Assembly (NCBI RefSeq): GCF_011008845.1
Contig: NZ_JAAIWM010000001.1
Coordinates: forward strand, 496,001-560,000
Direction: 5' to 3'
DNA length: 64,000 nucleotides
Origin: Bacillus mesophilus
GTDB lineage: Bacteria > Bacillota > Bacilli > Bacillales > SA4
Numbering within the stretch: the stretch's first letter is position 1; every line of letters starts with the position of its first letter. A program made the position numbers and the translations under genes. Below are positions 39,022-47,776 of the stretch, one piece after another. The notes beneath the pieces were generated by a model. That model did no database searches and was not told where the DNA came from. It saw only the letters and a program-made list of their open reading frames with translations.

Positions 39022-40347
39022 TTAAAGAGATGTGCTTACTTCCGGTATATTTGAAGTATTTCTATTTCTTCTAGTCATATGATAAGAAAAAATTAAGGTG
39101 ACAAAAGGTAGACTCCACAGGTAAATAGCATAGATTAGATAATCAAGAATCGGCACTCTTAGAATGGTACTACACATAATTGCCAGTACACTCCAGGGAA
39201 TCATACCCGCAAATAACATTGATGAATCCGCCATAACTCTGGCTAACTGATCTCTATGCTTAGATTTTGTCCAATCTGACAGAAAAGTTCTCCCTGTTAA
39301 GATAATTGGTAATGTTTGATTGCATGCCAATAATGATATAAACATGGTTGCACACATTGTTTTCCAGGTTTTTGCTAGTAATGTTTCGGAGGATTGTAAC
39401 CATCTTGTTAAAAAAGAGTGAAAGATCCCTAGTGCTTCTACGATCCCATTATACGCGCCAGCTAATCCTATGAAGGCTACTAGTGAAATCATCTTTTCAA
39501 GTCCACCTCCTGATGTTTTCGTCCCATTCCAAAGAACGTCAAATTGTAGCGGAACTCCTTGATAAAACACCATAATAACTAATGCAGCAGCAATGCTCAC
39601 CATAAAACAAGTTTTAATATTGAATCGTATAAGTGCTAGTAATATAAGTAAAATGATAGGAATCATGACAATGATATTCCCCTCAAATTTACTCACCATG
39701 AGTGAATCCATTTTCTCCTTCAACTGAATGTCTGCTATAAAGAAGAAGAGTAGCGAAAGACCAATACCAACAGATCCACTTTTCCATAGTGTTTTTTGAA
39801 ACAACTTACGATTAATTTCTAATGTATTAGATAAAAGCTGATTGGCACTAGAAAAGAGAGACGTTCGATCCCCGACAAACGCACCAGAGACTAGTGCACC
39901 TGCTGTTAATTCTACTGATAATCCTAGGGTGTGAGCTGCTCCTATGATTGGAATTCCTATGGCACTAAGTGAACCGACACTAGTTCCAAGTATCATTGAA
40001 ACGAGTAAGGTACTTAAAAATGCTGATATGAAAAAATAGTCTGGATTCATAAATGAAAGTATGAGCTGAACCATACCATCGATGGTGCCTGCTGCTTGCC
40101 AAGAAGGCAATAAAAGCCCAACTAATGTTAGAATTAACATTACTTCCTTTGTTTTCATGAACCCCTGTAAGGCATACTGAAAAAGCTCACGAAGAGCATT
40201 CCCTTTTTTAAAACATAGATAAAATAAAAATAAAAACCCCGGCATAAATCCAATCAATAAAAGGATGTTAAACATTATGGACCAGGCAATACCTGCCAAG
40301 GTAACCAAAATAATTAAAGCAACTTCAAAAAGAGTAAAGTTTTTCAT
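39022..40347 (-). CDS. NhaC-family Na+/H+ antiporter
   Basis: 441 residues, about 11-12 hydrophobic segments, ion transporter superfamily of the NhaC type. Characteristic segments: MILGTSVGSLSAIGIPIIGAA, the AGALVSGAFVGDRTSLFSSANQLL region and the C-terminal half with NQTLPIILTGRTFLSDW and DSSMLFAGMIPWS. Related proteins exchange Na+ for H+ or carry out malate-lactate antiport, so the precise substrate is uncertain. Divergent from yitU with about 100 bases between. Single gene followed by yitW in the same direction after 59 bases, with no clear terminator between, so cotranscription is possible. Confidence 0.85.
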   Translation of the reverse strand: MKNFTLFEVALIILVTLAGIAWSIMFNILLLIGFMPGFLFLFYLCFKKGNALRELFQYALQGFMKTKEVMLILTLVGLLLPSWQAAGTIDGMVQLILSFMNPDYFFISAFLSTLLVSMILGTSVGSLSAIGIPIIGAAHTLGLSVELTAGALVSGAFVGDRTSLFSSANQLLSNTLEINRKLFQKTLWKSGSVGIGLSLLFFFIADIQLKEKMDSLMVSKFEGNIIVMIPIILLILLALIRFNIKTCFMVSIAAALVIMVFYQGVPLQFDVLWNGTKTSGGGLEKMISLVAFIGLAGAYNGIVEALGIFHSFLTRWLQSSETLLAKTWKTMCATMFISLLACNQTLPIILTGRTFLSDWTKSKHRDQLARVMADSSMLFAGMIPWSVLAIMCSTILRVPILDYLIYAIYLWSLPFVTLIFSYHMTRRNRNTSNIPEVSTSL

Positions 40348-40448
40348 ATGACACCTACTTCATGACTATTTAGAAAAAGTGGACAATAGAAATTAAATAA
40401 CGGTAAACTTAAAACAATATCAAGAGAATAATACTAGAGGAGAAAATC

Positions 40449-41267
40449 ATGATACAACCACATTTAATTGCTGTTGATTTAGATGGAACCTTATTAACAG
40501 AAGAAAAAGTGATCTCAGAGCGGACTAAAAATGCCTTACAAGATGCAATGAACCAGGGGCATCATGTCGTTATTGCTACCGGCAGACCGTTTCGTATGAG
40601 TGATCGCTATTATAAAGAATTAGAACTATCAACACCTATTGTTAACTTTAATGGAGCTTTTGTCCACCACCCTACTTCTTCCACTTGGGGTACATATCAT
40701 TCGCCTATTAATATTAAGACAGCACAAGAGATCGTAGAGGCCAGCGAAAGCTTTACGATTAAAAATATCTTGGCTGAAGTAATCGATGATGTTTACTTTC
40801 ATTATCATGATTCGCATTTTATTGATCTTTTTAGTGGTGGAAGTACGAAGATATCTACCGGTAATTTACTTCAAACACTTTCAAATGATCCTACTTCCAT
40901 CTTAATACATGCGGATGAAGAAAAGGTATCAGAAATTAGAACGCACTTATCAGATGTTCATGCAGAGGTTATTGATCATCGAAGATGGGGTGCCCCTTGG
41001 CATGTTATTGAAATCGTAAAAAGTGGACTAAATAAGGCAGTAGGTCTAAAGCGTATTGCAGAGTATTATGGAGTACCAACAGAACGAATTATTGCATTTG
41101 GTGACGAAGATAACGATTTAGAAATGATTGAATATGCAGGACATGGAGTAGCGATGGGCAACGCTATCGCCGAACTTCAGAATATATCTTCTTTTGTAAC
41201 GAAGACGAATGAAGAAGATGGAATTGCTCATTACCTAGAAGAAATATTAAAACTACCAAAAAGATAA
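40449..41267 (+). CDS. yitU: HAD-superfamily Cof-type phosphatase YitU
   Basis: Cytoplasmic phosphatase, 272 residues, Cof/IIB subfamily. HAD motif I AVDLDGTLLTEE near residue 7, motif II VIATGRP near 40, motif III Lys within NKAVGLKRIAEYYG near 195 and motif IV FGDEDNDLEMIEYAG near 217. In B. subtilis YitU is one of several flavin-phosphate phosphatases of the Cof family. Start supported by AGAGGAG. The following small genes are in the same direction but about 100 bases away. Confidence 0.92.
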   Translation: MIQPHLIAVDLDGTLLTEEKVISERTKNALQDAMNQGHHVVIATGRPFRMSDRYYKELELSTPIVNFNGAFVHHPTSSTWGTYHSPINIKTAQEIVEASESFTIKNILAEVIDDVYFHYHDSHFIDLFSGGSTKISTGNLLQTLSNDPTSILIHADEEKVSEIRTHLSDVHAEVIDHRRWGAPWHVIEIVKSGLNKAVGLKRIAEYYGVPTERIIAFGDEDNDLEMIEYAGHGVAMGNAIAELQNISSFVTKTNEEDGIAHYLEEILKLPKR

Positions 41268-41370
41268 CTTTTTTAGCAAATTATCTCTCGAATAGGTTTC
41301 TTGCTTCCATCGCAAGCTAACAAATGACGCTAAAAACAAGCGTTACTTATCTTAAGGGGGGAATGGAGTC

Positions 41371-41523
41371 ATGGGTCGAAGCAATAAATCCAAGCGCTTT
41401 GTTCAACAAGGCACAGATTTTGTTACTAAGCATGATGAAAGAATCCCGTATCATTCAACTTTGGCAGAAGCTGAAGAGAAGAAGTTAGAAAATGTTGAAA
41501 AAAGCTCTTACGGGGGCGTATAA
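41371..41523 (+). CDS. Small basic protein, unknown
   Basis: 50 residues. ATG at 41371 is preceded by GGGGGGAATGGAG. Sequence begins MGRSNKSKRFVQQGTDFVTK, basic at the N-terminus and acidic in the middle (LAEAEEKKLENVEK). No membrane segment. It ends two bases before the DUF3813 gene starts, so the two are probably cotranscribed and translationally coupled. No family name is recognised. Confidence 0.65.
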   Translation: MGRSNKSKRFVQQGTDFVTKHDERIPYHSTLAEAEEKKLENVEKSSYGGV

Positions 41524-41525
41524 GA

Positions 41526-41729
41526 ATGGCTAATCAACTTTTTCAAAAAGCCCGAGAAACAGTTGCAATTGCCAAACAAGCCTCTAACGGAAATAGCTCA
41601 ACTGATGTTAACCAAGCGATTGATATCGCAAAAAATGCTTTATCATCAGCTTATGCGAATTCAACAGTAGCTGAACAAGAGCAGTTACGTGTGTTACAAG
41701 ATGAGTTAGATCAAATTCAATCAAGATAA
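41526..41729 (+). CDS. DUF3813 family protein
   Basis: 67 residues, soluble and helical, Ala/Gln/Ser-rich (FQKARETVAIAKQASNG then DIAKNALSSAYANSTVAEQEQL). It resembles the DUF3813 family of Bacillaceae. No strong ribosome-binding site of its own, so translation is likely coupled to the 50-residue gene ending two bases before. Followed by a clear terminator, so these two small genes form a unit downstream of yitU. Function unknown. Confidence 0.75.
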   Translation: MANQLFQKARETVAIAKQASNGNSSTDVNQAIDIAKNALSSAYANSTVAEQEQLRVLQDELDQIQSR

Positions 41730-41737
41730 GTTTCCTC

Positions 41738-41770
41738 ACCTGCGGAGATTACTCCGCAGGTCTCTCTTTT
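41738..41770 (+). terminator. Terminator after DUF3813 gene
   Basis: ACCTGCGGAG / CTCCGCAGGT stem followed by a T-rich tract. Confidence 0.9.
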
Positions 41771-41831
41771 CTTATACATATGGTTCTGTTACTATTTATA
41801 TATTCTGTACTATCGGGGAGAAGCTACATAA

Positions 41832-42971
41832 ATGAAGGTCATTTCTTTAAAAAACAATTCATCGAATGAACATTATTATCCAATCGATCTTATTGACTCA
41901 TCACTATTTTATCTATCCAAAACAACCACTGTCTTTCCAGTGGCTGATTTTACAATTTATGAGAAGAAAGGGCAAAGAACAAAGGCTATTCATTCTGTTC
42001 GCGATGCCATTGAATTTCCTTATGAATTTCCTTTTCTTAGCTATGCCGTTCGCATCGTATCAACTAATCAAGTATTTTATACGTTTTACAGGTTTAATCT
42101 ACTTAGCAAAGAAATTTCTGAAATTGGTTCTGTCCATTTCCCTTTCGATGCAGAGCTAGAAGGTGTATTCATGACTCAATCAGAAGTCATGTTTATTATT
42201 AGAAAGATGGATCCAAATAGCTATGATGATGAAGTCACCTATTATTTATTTGATGGGAAGAAAGATAAGCAATATGTAATAAACGACACGACCTTTCATG
42301 AGTCCATATCTACCCCTACCATCTTTGCTCATAAAGGGGAACCTTACCTCCTGCTAAACCCCTTCTATTCTGAAACATGGGAAAAAGAAGATCTAGCAAG
42401 AAATCAAGATTCTCTAAAAGTTAAAGAGTACATCGGGGTCATTTCATTAAAGCAGTATATAAAAGATGTTAAAGCAGAGTTTCCGATTCATCCATATATA
42501 CTAGATGAAATGGGTGGAAATGGTTTTATTCGGGTGATAGCTGAAAATGCAGATTACATCTACTATATCAGGAAGGAATTCCACCAAAGTAAAGAAGAAC
42601 TAATTGAACTAAATAAAGATACCTTTCAGAAAAACAGTTATCCACTTCCAAAAGGATTTTCCTACCATTCTATTCGGATCTTTAATGACACGGTATATTT
42701 TGTTTCAACCGAAGAGGATTACTTCTACTCTCCTATGAAAAAGGAGATTTTTAGACTTGAACATACCTATTTTCAGCATTTACCTGGGGTTATGAATGTT
42801 TATGTACATTACATGGATGAACGTTATATCGTAGCTGATTGTTGGACTAGAAATCACGGTGAAGATCTATTTTATGTGGCCATAATAGATAAAAAAGCTC
42901 GTGACATTCAATATTTTGAAGATAAATCTCTAGGCTGTGAAGTCATTGACCAAACAGTTGTCATTTACTAA
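41832..42971 (+). CDS. Hypothetical protein, beta-rich, 379 residues
   Basis: I do not recognise this protein. It has no signal peptide or membrane helix and is rich in aromatic residues (Tyr, Phe) and alternating hydrophobic stretches, suggesting repeated beta strands, possibly a beta-propeller. Recurrent strand-like units include YYLFDGKKDKQYVIND, YIYYIRKEFHQ and TVYFVSTEEDYFY. The ribosome-binding site GGGGAG is present but 13 bases from the ATG. It stands alone between two terminators. Codon use looks like that of its neighbours. Confidence 0.75.
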   Translation: MKVISLKNNSSNEHYYPIDLIDSSLFYLSKTTTVFPVADFTIYEKKGQRTKAIHSVRDAIEFPYEFPFLSYAVRIVSTNQVFYTFYRFNLLSKEISEIGSVHFPFDAELEGVFMTQSEVMFIIRKMDPNSYDDEVTYYLFDGKKDKQYVINDTTFHESISTPTIFAHKGEPYLLLNPFYSETWEKEDLARNQDSLKVKEYIGVISLKQYIKDVKAEFPIHPYILDEMGGNGFIRVIAENADYIYYIRKEFHQSKEELIELNKDTFQKNSYPLPKGFSYHSIRIFNDTVYFVSTEEDYFYSPMKKEIFRLEHTYFQHLPGVMNVYVHYMDERYIVADCWTRNHGEDLFYVAIIDKKARDIQYFEDKSLGCEVIDQTVVIY

Positions 42972-42987
42972 CACACTTATTAAACAA

Positions 42988-43025
42988 GAGAAAGAAGACA
43001 GAAACTGTCTTCTTTCTTTTTGTGT
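42988..43025 (+). terminator. Terminator of the 379-residue gene
   Basis: AAAGAAGACAG / CTGTCTTCTTT stem followed by TTCTTTTT. Confidence 0.88.
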
Positions 43026-43039
43026 TTTTTAGAAATGCC

Positions 43040-43195
43040 TTAAAACATCCTGTGTGCCTTTGCATTACTCAACGCTCTGATAATGGACTGAGATCTCATT
43101 GTATGTCCATTAACTTGTGAGCTTGCGTGCTTCGGTCTAGTCCAATTATGGTGAAACAATTGAGAATGTGGATCTAAATGATCTTTATAACTCAT
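43040..43195 (-). CDS. Small YpzG-like protein
   Basis: 51 residues. ATG at 43195 is preceded by GAGGTGAG with good spacing. The sequence begins MSYKDHLDPHSQLFHHNWTR and is rich in His, Ser, Gln and Asn, without a membrane segment. The motif of His, Asn and Trp followed by PKHASSQVNGHT resembles the YpzG-like family of small Bacillus proteins as I recall it; the match is tentative. Stands alone between two genes on different strands. Confidence 0.6.
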   Translation of the reverse strand: MSYKDHLDPHSQLFHHNWTRPKHASSQVNGHTMRSQSIIRALSNAKAHRMF

Positions 43196-43326
43196 GCGTA
43201 CTCACCTCATCGTTAGGATTAGGAATTTCTAAAAAATCGTTGATATTACAAGGAATATCACCTTTAATATGTGGAGTAATATGGAGAAACATACATTAGA
43301 ATGAAATCCAATATTTGCTGTTACAT

Positions 43327-43749
43327 TTATTCAAAGAACTCCATATGTGTTTTTTCTGCTTTGTAATAGTCTAAGCGATCCTGTAGTGTCCCGGTATGAA
43401 ATTCAAATTTGTGACCATCAGGGTCTGTAAAATAAATGGATTGTTTGTCTTTTGCATCCCTGGTTCGCCCTTTTAAAATTCTAATATTGTTCTGGTTAAG
43501 TTTAGCTGAAATCGCTTCAAAATCTTTTTCTTCAACTGTAAAAGCAATATGTGTGTAAGAATGCTCTATTTCAGAACGCGGAATATCCTTTTCAAGATTT
43601 AGTGCAATCCATAAACCATTCAAGTCAAAATATGCGGTATTCCTTCCCTTCACAACTATTTTTGCATCAAATACCTCCTGATAAAAACGAATTGAATCCT
43701 CTAAATTAGAAACTGAAAATAAAAGATGATTAACTCCTTTAACTAACAT
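43327..43749 (-). CDS. fosB: Metallothiol transferase FosB (fosfomycin resistance)
   Basis: VOC-fold metalloenzyme that inactivates fosfomycin by adding bacillithiol to its epoxide; cytoplasmic. 140 residues from the ATG at 43749 (GGAGTG upstream); an in-frame ATG at 43770 has no site. Metal ligands His in GVNHLLFS, His in YTHIAF and Glu in HKFEFHTG are present, and the [18 protein letters not shown] and [15 protein letters not shown] segments are near identical to known FosB. Chromosomal fosB is usual in Bacillus. No mobile element is nearby, so it is probably an intrinsic gene. Confidence 0.95.
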   Translation of the reverse strand: MLVKGVNHLLFSVSNLEDSIRFYQEVFDAKIVVKGRNTAYFDLNGLWIALNLEKDIPRSEIEHSYTHIAFTVEEKDFEAISAKLNQNNIRILKGRTRDAKDKQSIYFTDPDGHKFEFHTGTLQDRLDYYKAEKTHMEFFE

Positions 43750-43852
43750 AGTTACACTCCATTCATTCATTGTCTAAACTTTTATACTAAGCATATAGGA
43801 ATCGATGACTATGACAAGAAAAAAATAGGAATACAGGGTGATTCTCAAAAAT

Positions 43853-43879
43853 TGAAAACTACAAGACAATAGACGATAG
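43853..43879 (+). promoter_or_regulatory. Possible sigma-D promoter of first chemoreceptor
   Basis: TGAA at 43853-43856, 15 bases, then GACGATAG at 43872-43879, compared with the sigma-D consensus TAAA-N15-GCCGATAA. It matches 3 of 4 and 6 of 8 positions, 78 bases before the start codon. Confidence 0.4.
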
Positions 43880-43956
43880 ACAGATGATTCGCTCTCTTAG
43901 CATTCTAAGATGAATGTCATTATGTTAAATAACCATTATTTTAAGGAGCTTGCCAC

Positions 43957-45639
43957 ATGAAATCAATCCGCACAAAACTATTACTAGGTTTTGGAATTAT
44001 TCTGTTATTAGTCGTAGTTATGTCAATCTTTACAATCGTAAATACAGGTAAGACAAATAATCTTGCTGAGGAACTTGTTACTGATGATCTTGAAGAATTA
44101 ATTATATATCAAACATTGAGATTCAATATGGCTGAACGTATTGCTGTCACCCGTGGATATCTGTTATACGGTGATCAAGAATTGAAGGATAAGTTCTTTG
44201 CCTACACCGAAGAAAGTAAACAGTTAGAAAAGGATATACAAGGTTATTTATCAGATACTGAACGCCCACTTGCTGAGGAAATCATTACTAAAAGTATTGC
44301 ATGGGGCGATTATATTACTAAAAATGTATATGATGTGTACGATCAAAATCAAGCTGCAGCAATTGAGAACAATAAACTAGTAAGAGAAGATGCAGTAGAA
44401 ATTATGAATTTATTGGGATCAGCTGTTGAGGAAGAAAATAAGACCGTTCAAAATATGGGTAAAGATATATTAACCAATGGAAAGGCAACTGAATCCTCCA
44501 ATATTGTTATTTCGATTATCGTTATTCTTGCGGGAATAGGAATTGCATTCTTTGTAGCAAACTTGATTGTTAAACCGATTCTACAAGTTGTTGGTCGTTT
44601 ACAAACTGTTGCTAGTGGTGATTTTTCCGGAGAGGAAATGGTAACAAAGTCAAAGGATGAAGTTGGAACTCTGATTAAAACAATGAATAAGATGGTGACT
44701 GAACTTCGCTCTGTGATTGAACAGGTTCGTAATACGTCTGAACAAGTGGCAGCATCTTCTGAAGAACTTACTGCTAGTGCAGAACAAACTAGTACTGCAA
44801 CAGAACAAATTTCTACAGCAATCCAGGAAGTGTCTGAAGGATCAAATGAGCAGGTTTCTACTGTTAAAAAATCCAATGAAATTGTGTTAGAAATATCAAA
44901 GGGCATGAATCAAGTAGCTTCCTCGATTCAATCTGTTGCCGAACTTACAGTGGAAACAACTGAAAAGTCTAACGAAGGTAATACTGTAGTAGAACGCACC
45001 ATTCAACAGATGAACGACGTTCAAATGCAAGTTTCAGAAACTTCAGTAGTTATAAATGCATTGGGAGATAAATCAAAAGAAATTGGACAGATTGTGGATC
45101 TAATTAGCCAAATTGCTAACCAAACAAATCTTTTAGCTTTAAATGCAGCAATAGAAGCAGCTAGGGCAGGTGAGCATGGCCGTGGATTTGCAGTTGTAGC
45201 CGATGAAGTGAGAAAGCTTGCTGAACAATCAGGGCATGCTGCTGGACAAATCGGTAGTTTAATCAGTGACATTCAAGCTGAAACAACCAAAGCAGTAGAT
45301 GCAATGGAAAGGGGTACTCTATCCGTCAATGATGGGATGAATTTAGTTCAACAATCAGGCAGTTCTTTCAAAGAAATTACGAAAATGATTGAAGTGATTT
45401 CATCACAATCTCAAGAAGTCTCAGCTATTGTTGAAGAAGTAACTGCTGGCTCCACAGACATGGTAGAAATGATTGAAAATGTTGCAAACATTAGTGAACA
45501 ATCGTCTAGTAATGCACAAAATGTTGCAGCAGCAGCGGAAGAACAACTAGCGTCAATGGAAGAAATCTCATCTTCTGCTCATTCATTATCAAACATGGCT
45601 GAAGATTTACAAAACCTTGTACGAAAATTTAAGATCTAA
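43957..45639 (+). CDS. Methyl-accepting chemotaxis protein
   Basis: Transmembrane chemoreceptor, 560 residues. TM1 at about residues 8-28, an extracellular four-helix-bundle-type sensor to about 180, TM2 at about 183-205, HAMP to about 260, then the methyl-accepting signalling domain. The hairpin tip [20 protein letters not shown] and [23 protein letters not shown] is canonical for CheA/CheW binding. The C-terminus ends in VRKFKI. Ligand unknown. Start supported by AAGGAG. Single gene with a terminator. Confidence 0.95.
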   Translation: MKSIRTKLLLGFGIILLLVVVMSIFTIVNTGKTNNLAEELVTDDLEELIIYQTLRFNMAERIAVTRGYLLYGDQELKDKFFAYTEESKQLEKDIQGYLSDTERPLAEEIITKSIAWGDYITKNVYDVYDQNQAAAIENNKLVREDAVEIMNLLGSAVEEENKTVQNMGKDILTNGKATESSNIVISIIVILAGIGIAFFVANLIVKPILQVVGRLQTVASGDFSGEEMVTKSKDEVGTLIKTMNKMVTELRSVIEQVRNTSEQVAASSEELTASAEQTSTATEQISTAIQEVSEGSNEQVSTVKKSNEIVLEISKGMNQVASSIQSVAELTVETTEKSNEGNTVVERTIQQMNDVQMQVSETSVVINALGDKSKEIGQIVDLISQIANQTNLLALNAAIEAARAGEHGRGFAVVADEVRKLAEQSGHAAGQIGSLISDIQAETTKAVDAMERGTLSVNDGMNLVQQSGSSFKEITKMIEVISSQSQEVSAIVEEVTAGSTDMVEMIENVANISEQSSSNAQNVAAAAEEQLASMEEISSSAHSLSNMAEDLQNLVRKFKI

Positions 45640-45676
45640 TCAAAAAGCATCCCGGATGGGATGCTTTTTTGATTAG
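45638..45676. terminator. Terminator of first chemoreceptor gene
   Basis: AATCAAAAAGCATCCC / GGGATGCTTTTTTGATT long stem; works in both directions between convergent genes. Confidence 0.92.
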
Positions 45677-45702
45677 TAGTGCCTATTAAACATAAGAACA
45701 CC

Positions 45703-46572
45703 TTAAAACTCTTCTAACGTTACAACGCAAGAGTTAATAATAGAACCATCCTTAGCACTTCTTTCATAAATCCGTGCAGTTAGTACACCCTGTTCAGGCA
45801 ACTTATTCTCTGGAATGGAAATTTTCAATTCAAAAGTTGACCATGCGGGTGCTCCCTCATTAGCAAAGAAAGGTGTTTCCTTAACAATCTCATAGTGGCC
45901 ATCTTCTACAGAGTACATGAAAACTGCCTCGAATACTCTTGCCTCTCCTGTAATAACATACTCTCCTGCCTCACCAGTAACTTTTATGTTTCGAAACGCA
46001 GGATTCTCTGACTTCGATTCCTCTTGACTTTCTTCCGTAGTTGATTGGTTAATACTTGATAACGACTCTACAGTAAAGTTCTCTTCTGCTTTAAAGTAGT
46101 CTTTTTCAAGTTTATTACCGTTCACTTCCATTGGAATAACAAAGGCAACAACTGTGTAAACACCTTCGTCCACTAACTCTCCATCCTTTTTATAGTCCCA
46201 AACGTCCTCATAGGTGACAGTCTCACCTGCTTCAAGGGTGATGGTTTCTAAAGCCATCGTAAACATTTTCCCCTCTGAGAAACGATAAACCTTCTGACCA
46301 GCTTCATTAGTAACAACAATTTCAAACTTTTGCCCAGAGGAAAATGTAAATTGTGCAGCTTCTTCCCCCTTATTCTGAAAATTGATTGTAAACCTCACAT
46401 TTTCTTTTGTTTGGTTCACCTCAAGAGTTGTTTCAAAATTTGCTAGATCAATTGAAGATGCTGTTGTCTCAGCTGATTCTTCAGTATTTGTGTCTGTCGT
46501 TATTTCTTGATTTGAATTACCGCATCCCGTCAAGACCATCACCAAACCTATTATATAAATAAATGCTCGCAT
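45703..46572 (-). CDS. Lipoprotein with BsuPI protease-inhibitor-like and Gmad2 domains
   Basis: 289 residues. The signal peptide ends in a lipobox (MVLTGC, Cys near residue 17), then an acidic Thr/Glu linker. Residues about 42-150 resemble the BsuPI domain of the B. subtilis intracellular proteinase inhibitor Ipi (FTINFQNKGEEAAQFTFSSGQKFEIVV split over two strands, and ALETITLEAGETVTYEDVWDY). Residues about 193-289 match the Gmad2 immunoglobulin-like domain (VTGEARVFEAVF-type strand, ANEGAPAWSTFELKISIP, YERSAKDGS). It stands beside yitT, where B. subtilis has ipi, but is exported and anchored. The target, if any, is unknown. Start supported by AGGAGG. Confidence 0.85.
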   Translation of the reverse strand: MRAFIYIIGLVMVLTGCGNSNQEITTDTNTEESAETTASSIDLANFETTLEVNQTKENVRFTINFQNKGEEAAQFTFSSGQKFEIVVTNEAGQKVYRFSEGKMFTMALETITLEAGETVTYEDVWDYKKDGELVDEGVYTVVAFVIPMEVNGNKLEKDYFKAEENFTVESLSSINQSTTEESQEESKSENPAFRNIKVTGEAGEYVITGEARVFEAVFMYSVEDGHYEIVKETPFFANEGAPAWSTFELKISIPENKLPEQGVLTARIYERSAKDGSIINSCVVTLEEF

Positions 46573-46643
46573 GCTTTCATTCCTCCTGTAAAAGACTCTT
46601 CTCCAATTATGGTCGGATTTCTGCTCTTAAAGTTACAAAGAAG

Positions 46644-47489
46644 CTACCCATCTTTTCGAAAAAATCCAAATACCCCTGTGGATTGAACGATATTAGTAAA
46701 AGCATTTTCATCCACTTCTTTAATGGTTCGTTCAAGGTCATATAACTCGTATCTAGTAATAACAATCATCATCATTTCTTTTGATTCGTTCGTGAATGCA
46801 CCTTTAGCTGGTAGGATCGTGATTCCTCTGACAAGCTTAGATTGAATGGCCTGTTTTAGTTCTGTACTTTTCTTCGTAATAATCATAGCTGTTAGCTTTT
46901 CATGTCTGGTGTGAATAGCGTCAATAACTCGTGTAGAAACATATAAGGCAACTAATGTATATAGAGCTTGCTCCCAATTGTATAGCAAACCAGCTGCAAT
47001 AATGATGACTGAGTTTAACATAAAGATATAAGTGCCGACTGGACGATCTTTCATTCTGGATAACACCATAGCGATAATATCCACGCCGCCAGTTGAAGCA
47101 CCCCACTTTAACGTTAGTCCAACCCCAACAGCCACAATTACGCCACCAAATACAGCGTTTAGAAAAATATCCTCTGATACCGAATAAACGGGGATTATCT
47201 CCAAAAAGAATGTAGTAATCCCAACACTTAAAAAACTATATAGTGTAAAAGACTTCCCAACTTTTTTCCAACCAAGTATCGTAACTGGAATATTCAACAG
47301 AAATAAAAGTACCCCTGTTGAAATAAAAAAAGGAGTGTAATCTTGAACTAGACTTGCAATTAGCTGTGCAACCCCTGTAAATCCACTTGCATATACATGA
47401 GCAGGAATTAAAAAGAGATTTAATCCTATCGCGCTTAGTAGAGCTCCTATAATAACAATTATAATTTTCTTACTCTCTCCCAAAATCAT
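46644..47489 (-). CDS. yitT: YitT family membrane protein
   Basis: 281 residues from the ATG at 47489 with AAGGAGG upstream; an in-frame extension to 47540 is not supported. Five to six membrane helices (DUF161-type, starting IIIVIIGALLSAIGLNLFLIP) occupy residues 5-175, with the conserved LKWGASTGGVDIIAM motif, followed by a cytoplasmic DUF2179 domain (HEKLTAMIITKKSTELKQAI). B. subtilis has several paralogues of unknown transport function. Adjacent to yitS as in B. subtilis. Confidence 0.92.
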   Translation of the reverse strand: MILGESKKIIIVIIGALLSAIGLNLFLIPAHVYASGFTGVAQLIASLVQDYTPFFISTGVLLFLLNIPVTILGWKKVGKSFTLYSFLSVGITTFFLEIIPVYSVSEDIFLNAVFGGVIVAVGVGLTLKWGASTGGVDIIAMVLSRMKDRPVGTYIFMLNSVIIIAAGLLYNWEQALYTLVALYVSTRVIDAIHTRHEKLTAMIITKKSTELKQAIQSKLVRGITILPAKGAFTNESKEMMMIVITRYELYDLERTIKEVDENAFTNIVQSTGVFGFFRKDG

Positions 47490-47776
47490 GGAAATCCTCC
47501 TTATTATCCCTATAGACTTAATGTTACCCAATCCGTTCATTTGAAACCGGAAAAATATACTTTTTCATGTAAATATCCAAATTGGCTTATACTATGTTCA
47601 CATCAAAAAGTAAATCAACCACGTAACACAGATAATATGTTAGTTGTTATAAGAACATTCAATTTGAGTAAAGTTCATATTCAGCAGAATTGATAGCCAA
47701 TTATGCCTAATTTCTATTAAAATTTTGTGTGAAGAGTTATATTTACATATATAATGCAAGTAGAGGTGATGAAATA

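Noticed and set aside
43327..43749. Mobile resistance cassette around fosB
   Set aside because: No transposase, inverted repeats or composition shift nearby. Chromosomal fosB is a normal Bacillus gene.
44448..45272. Long minus-strand frames inside the chemoreceptor gene
   Set aside because: Ser/Thr-rich antisense shadows of the repetitive coiled-coil codons; the plus strand encodes a complete chemoreceptor.
47490..47776. Riboswitch or small RNA in the yitT-yitS gap
   Set aside because: AT-rich divergent promoter region without conserved motifs or a stable hairpin that I could recognise.
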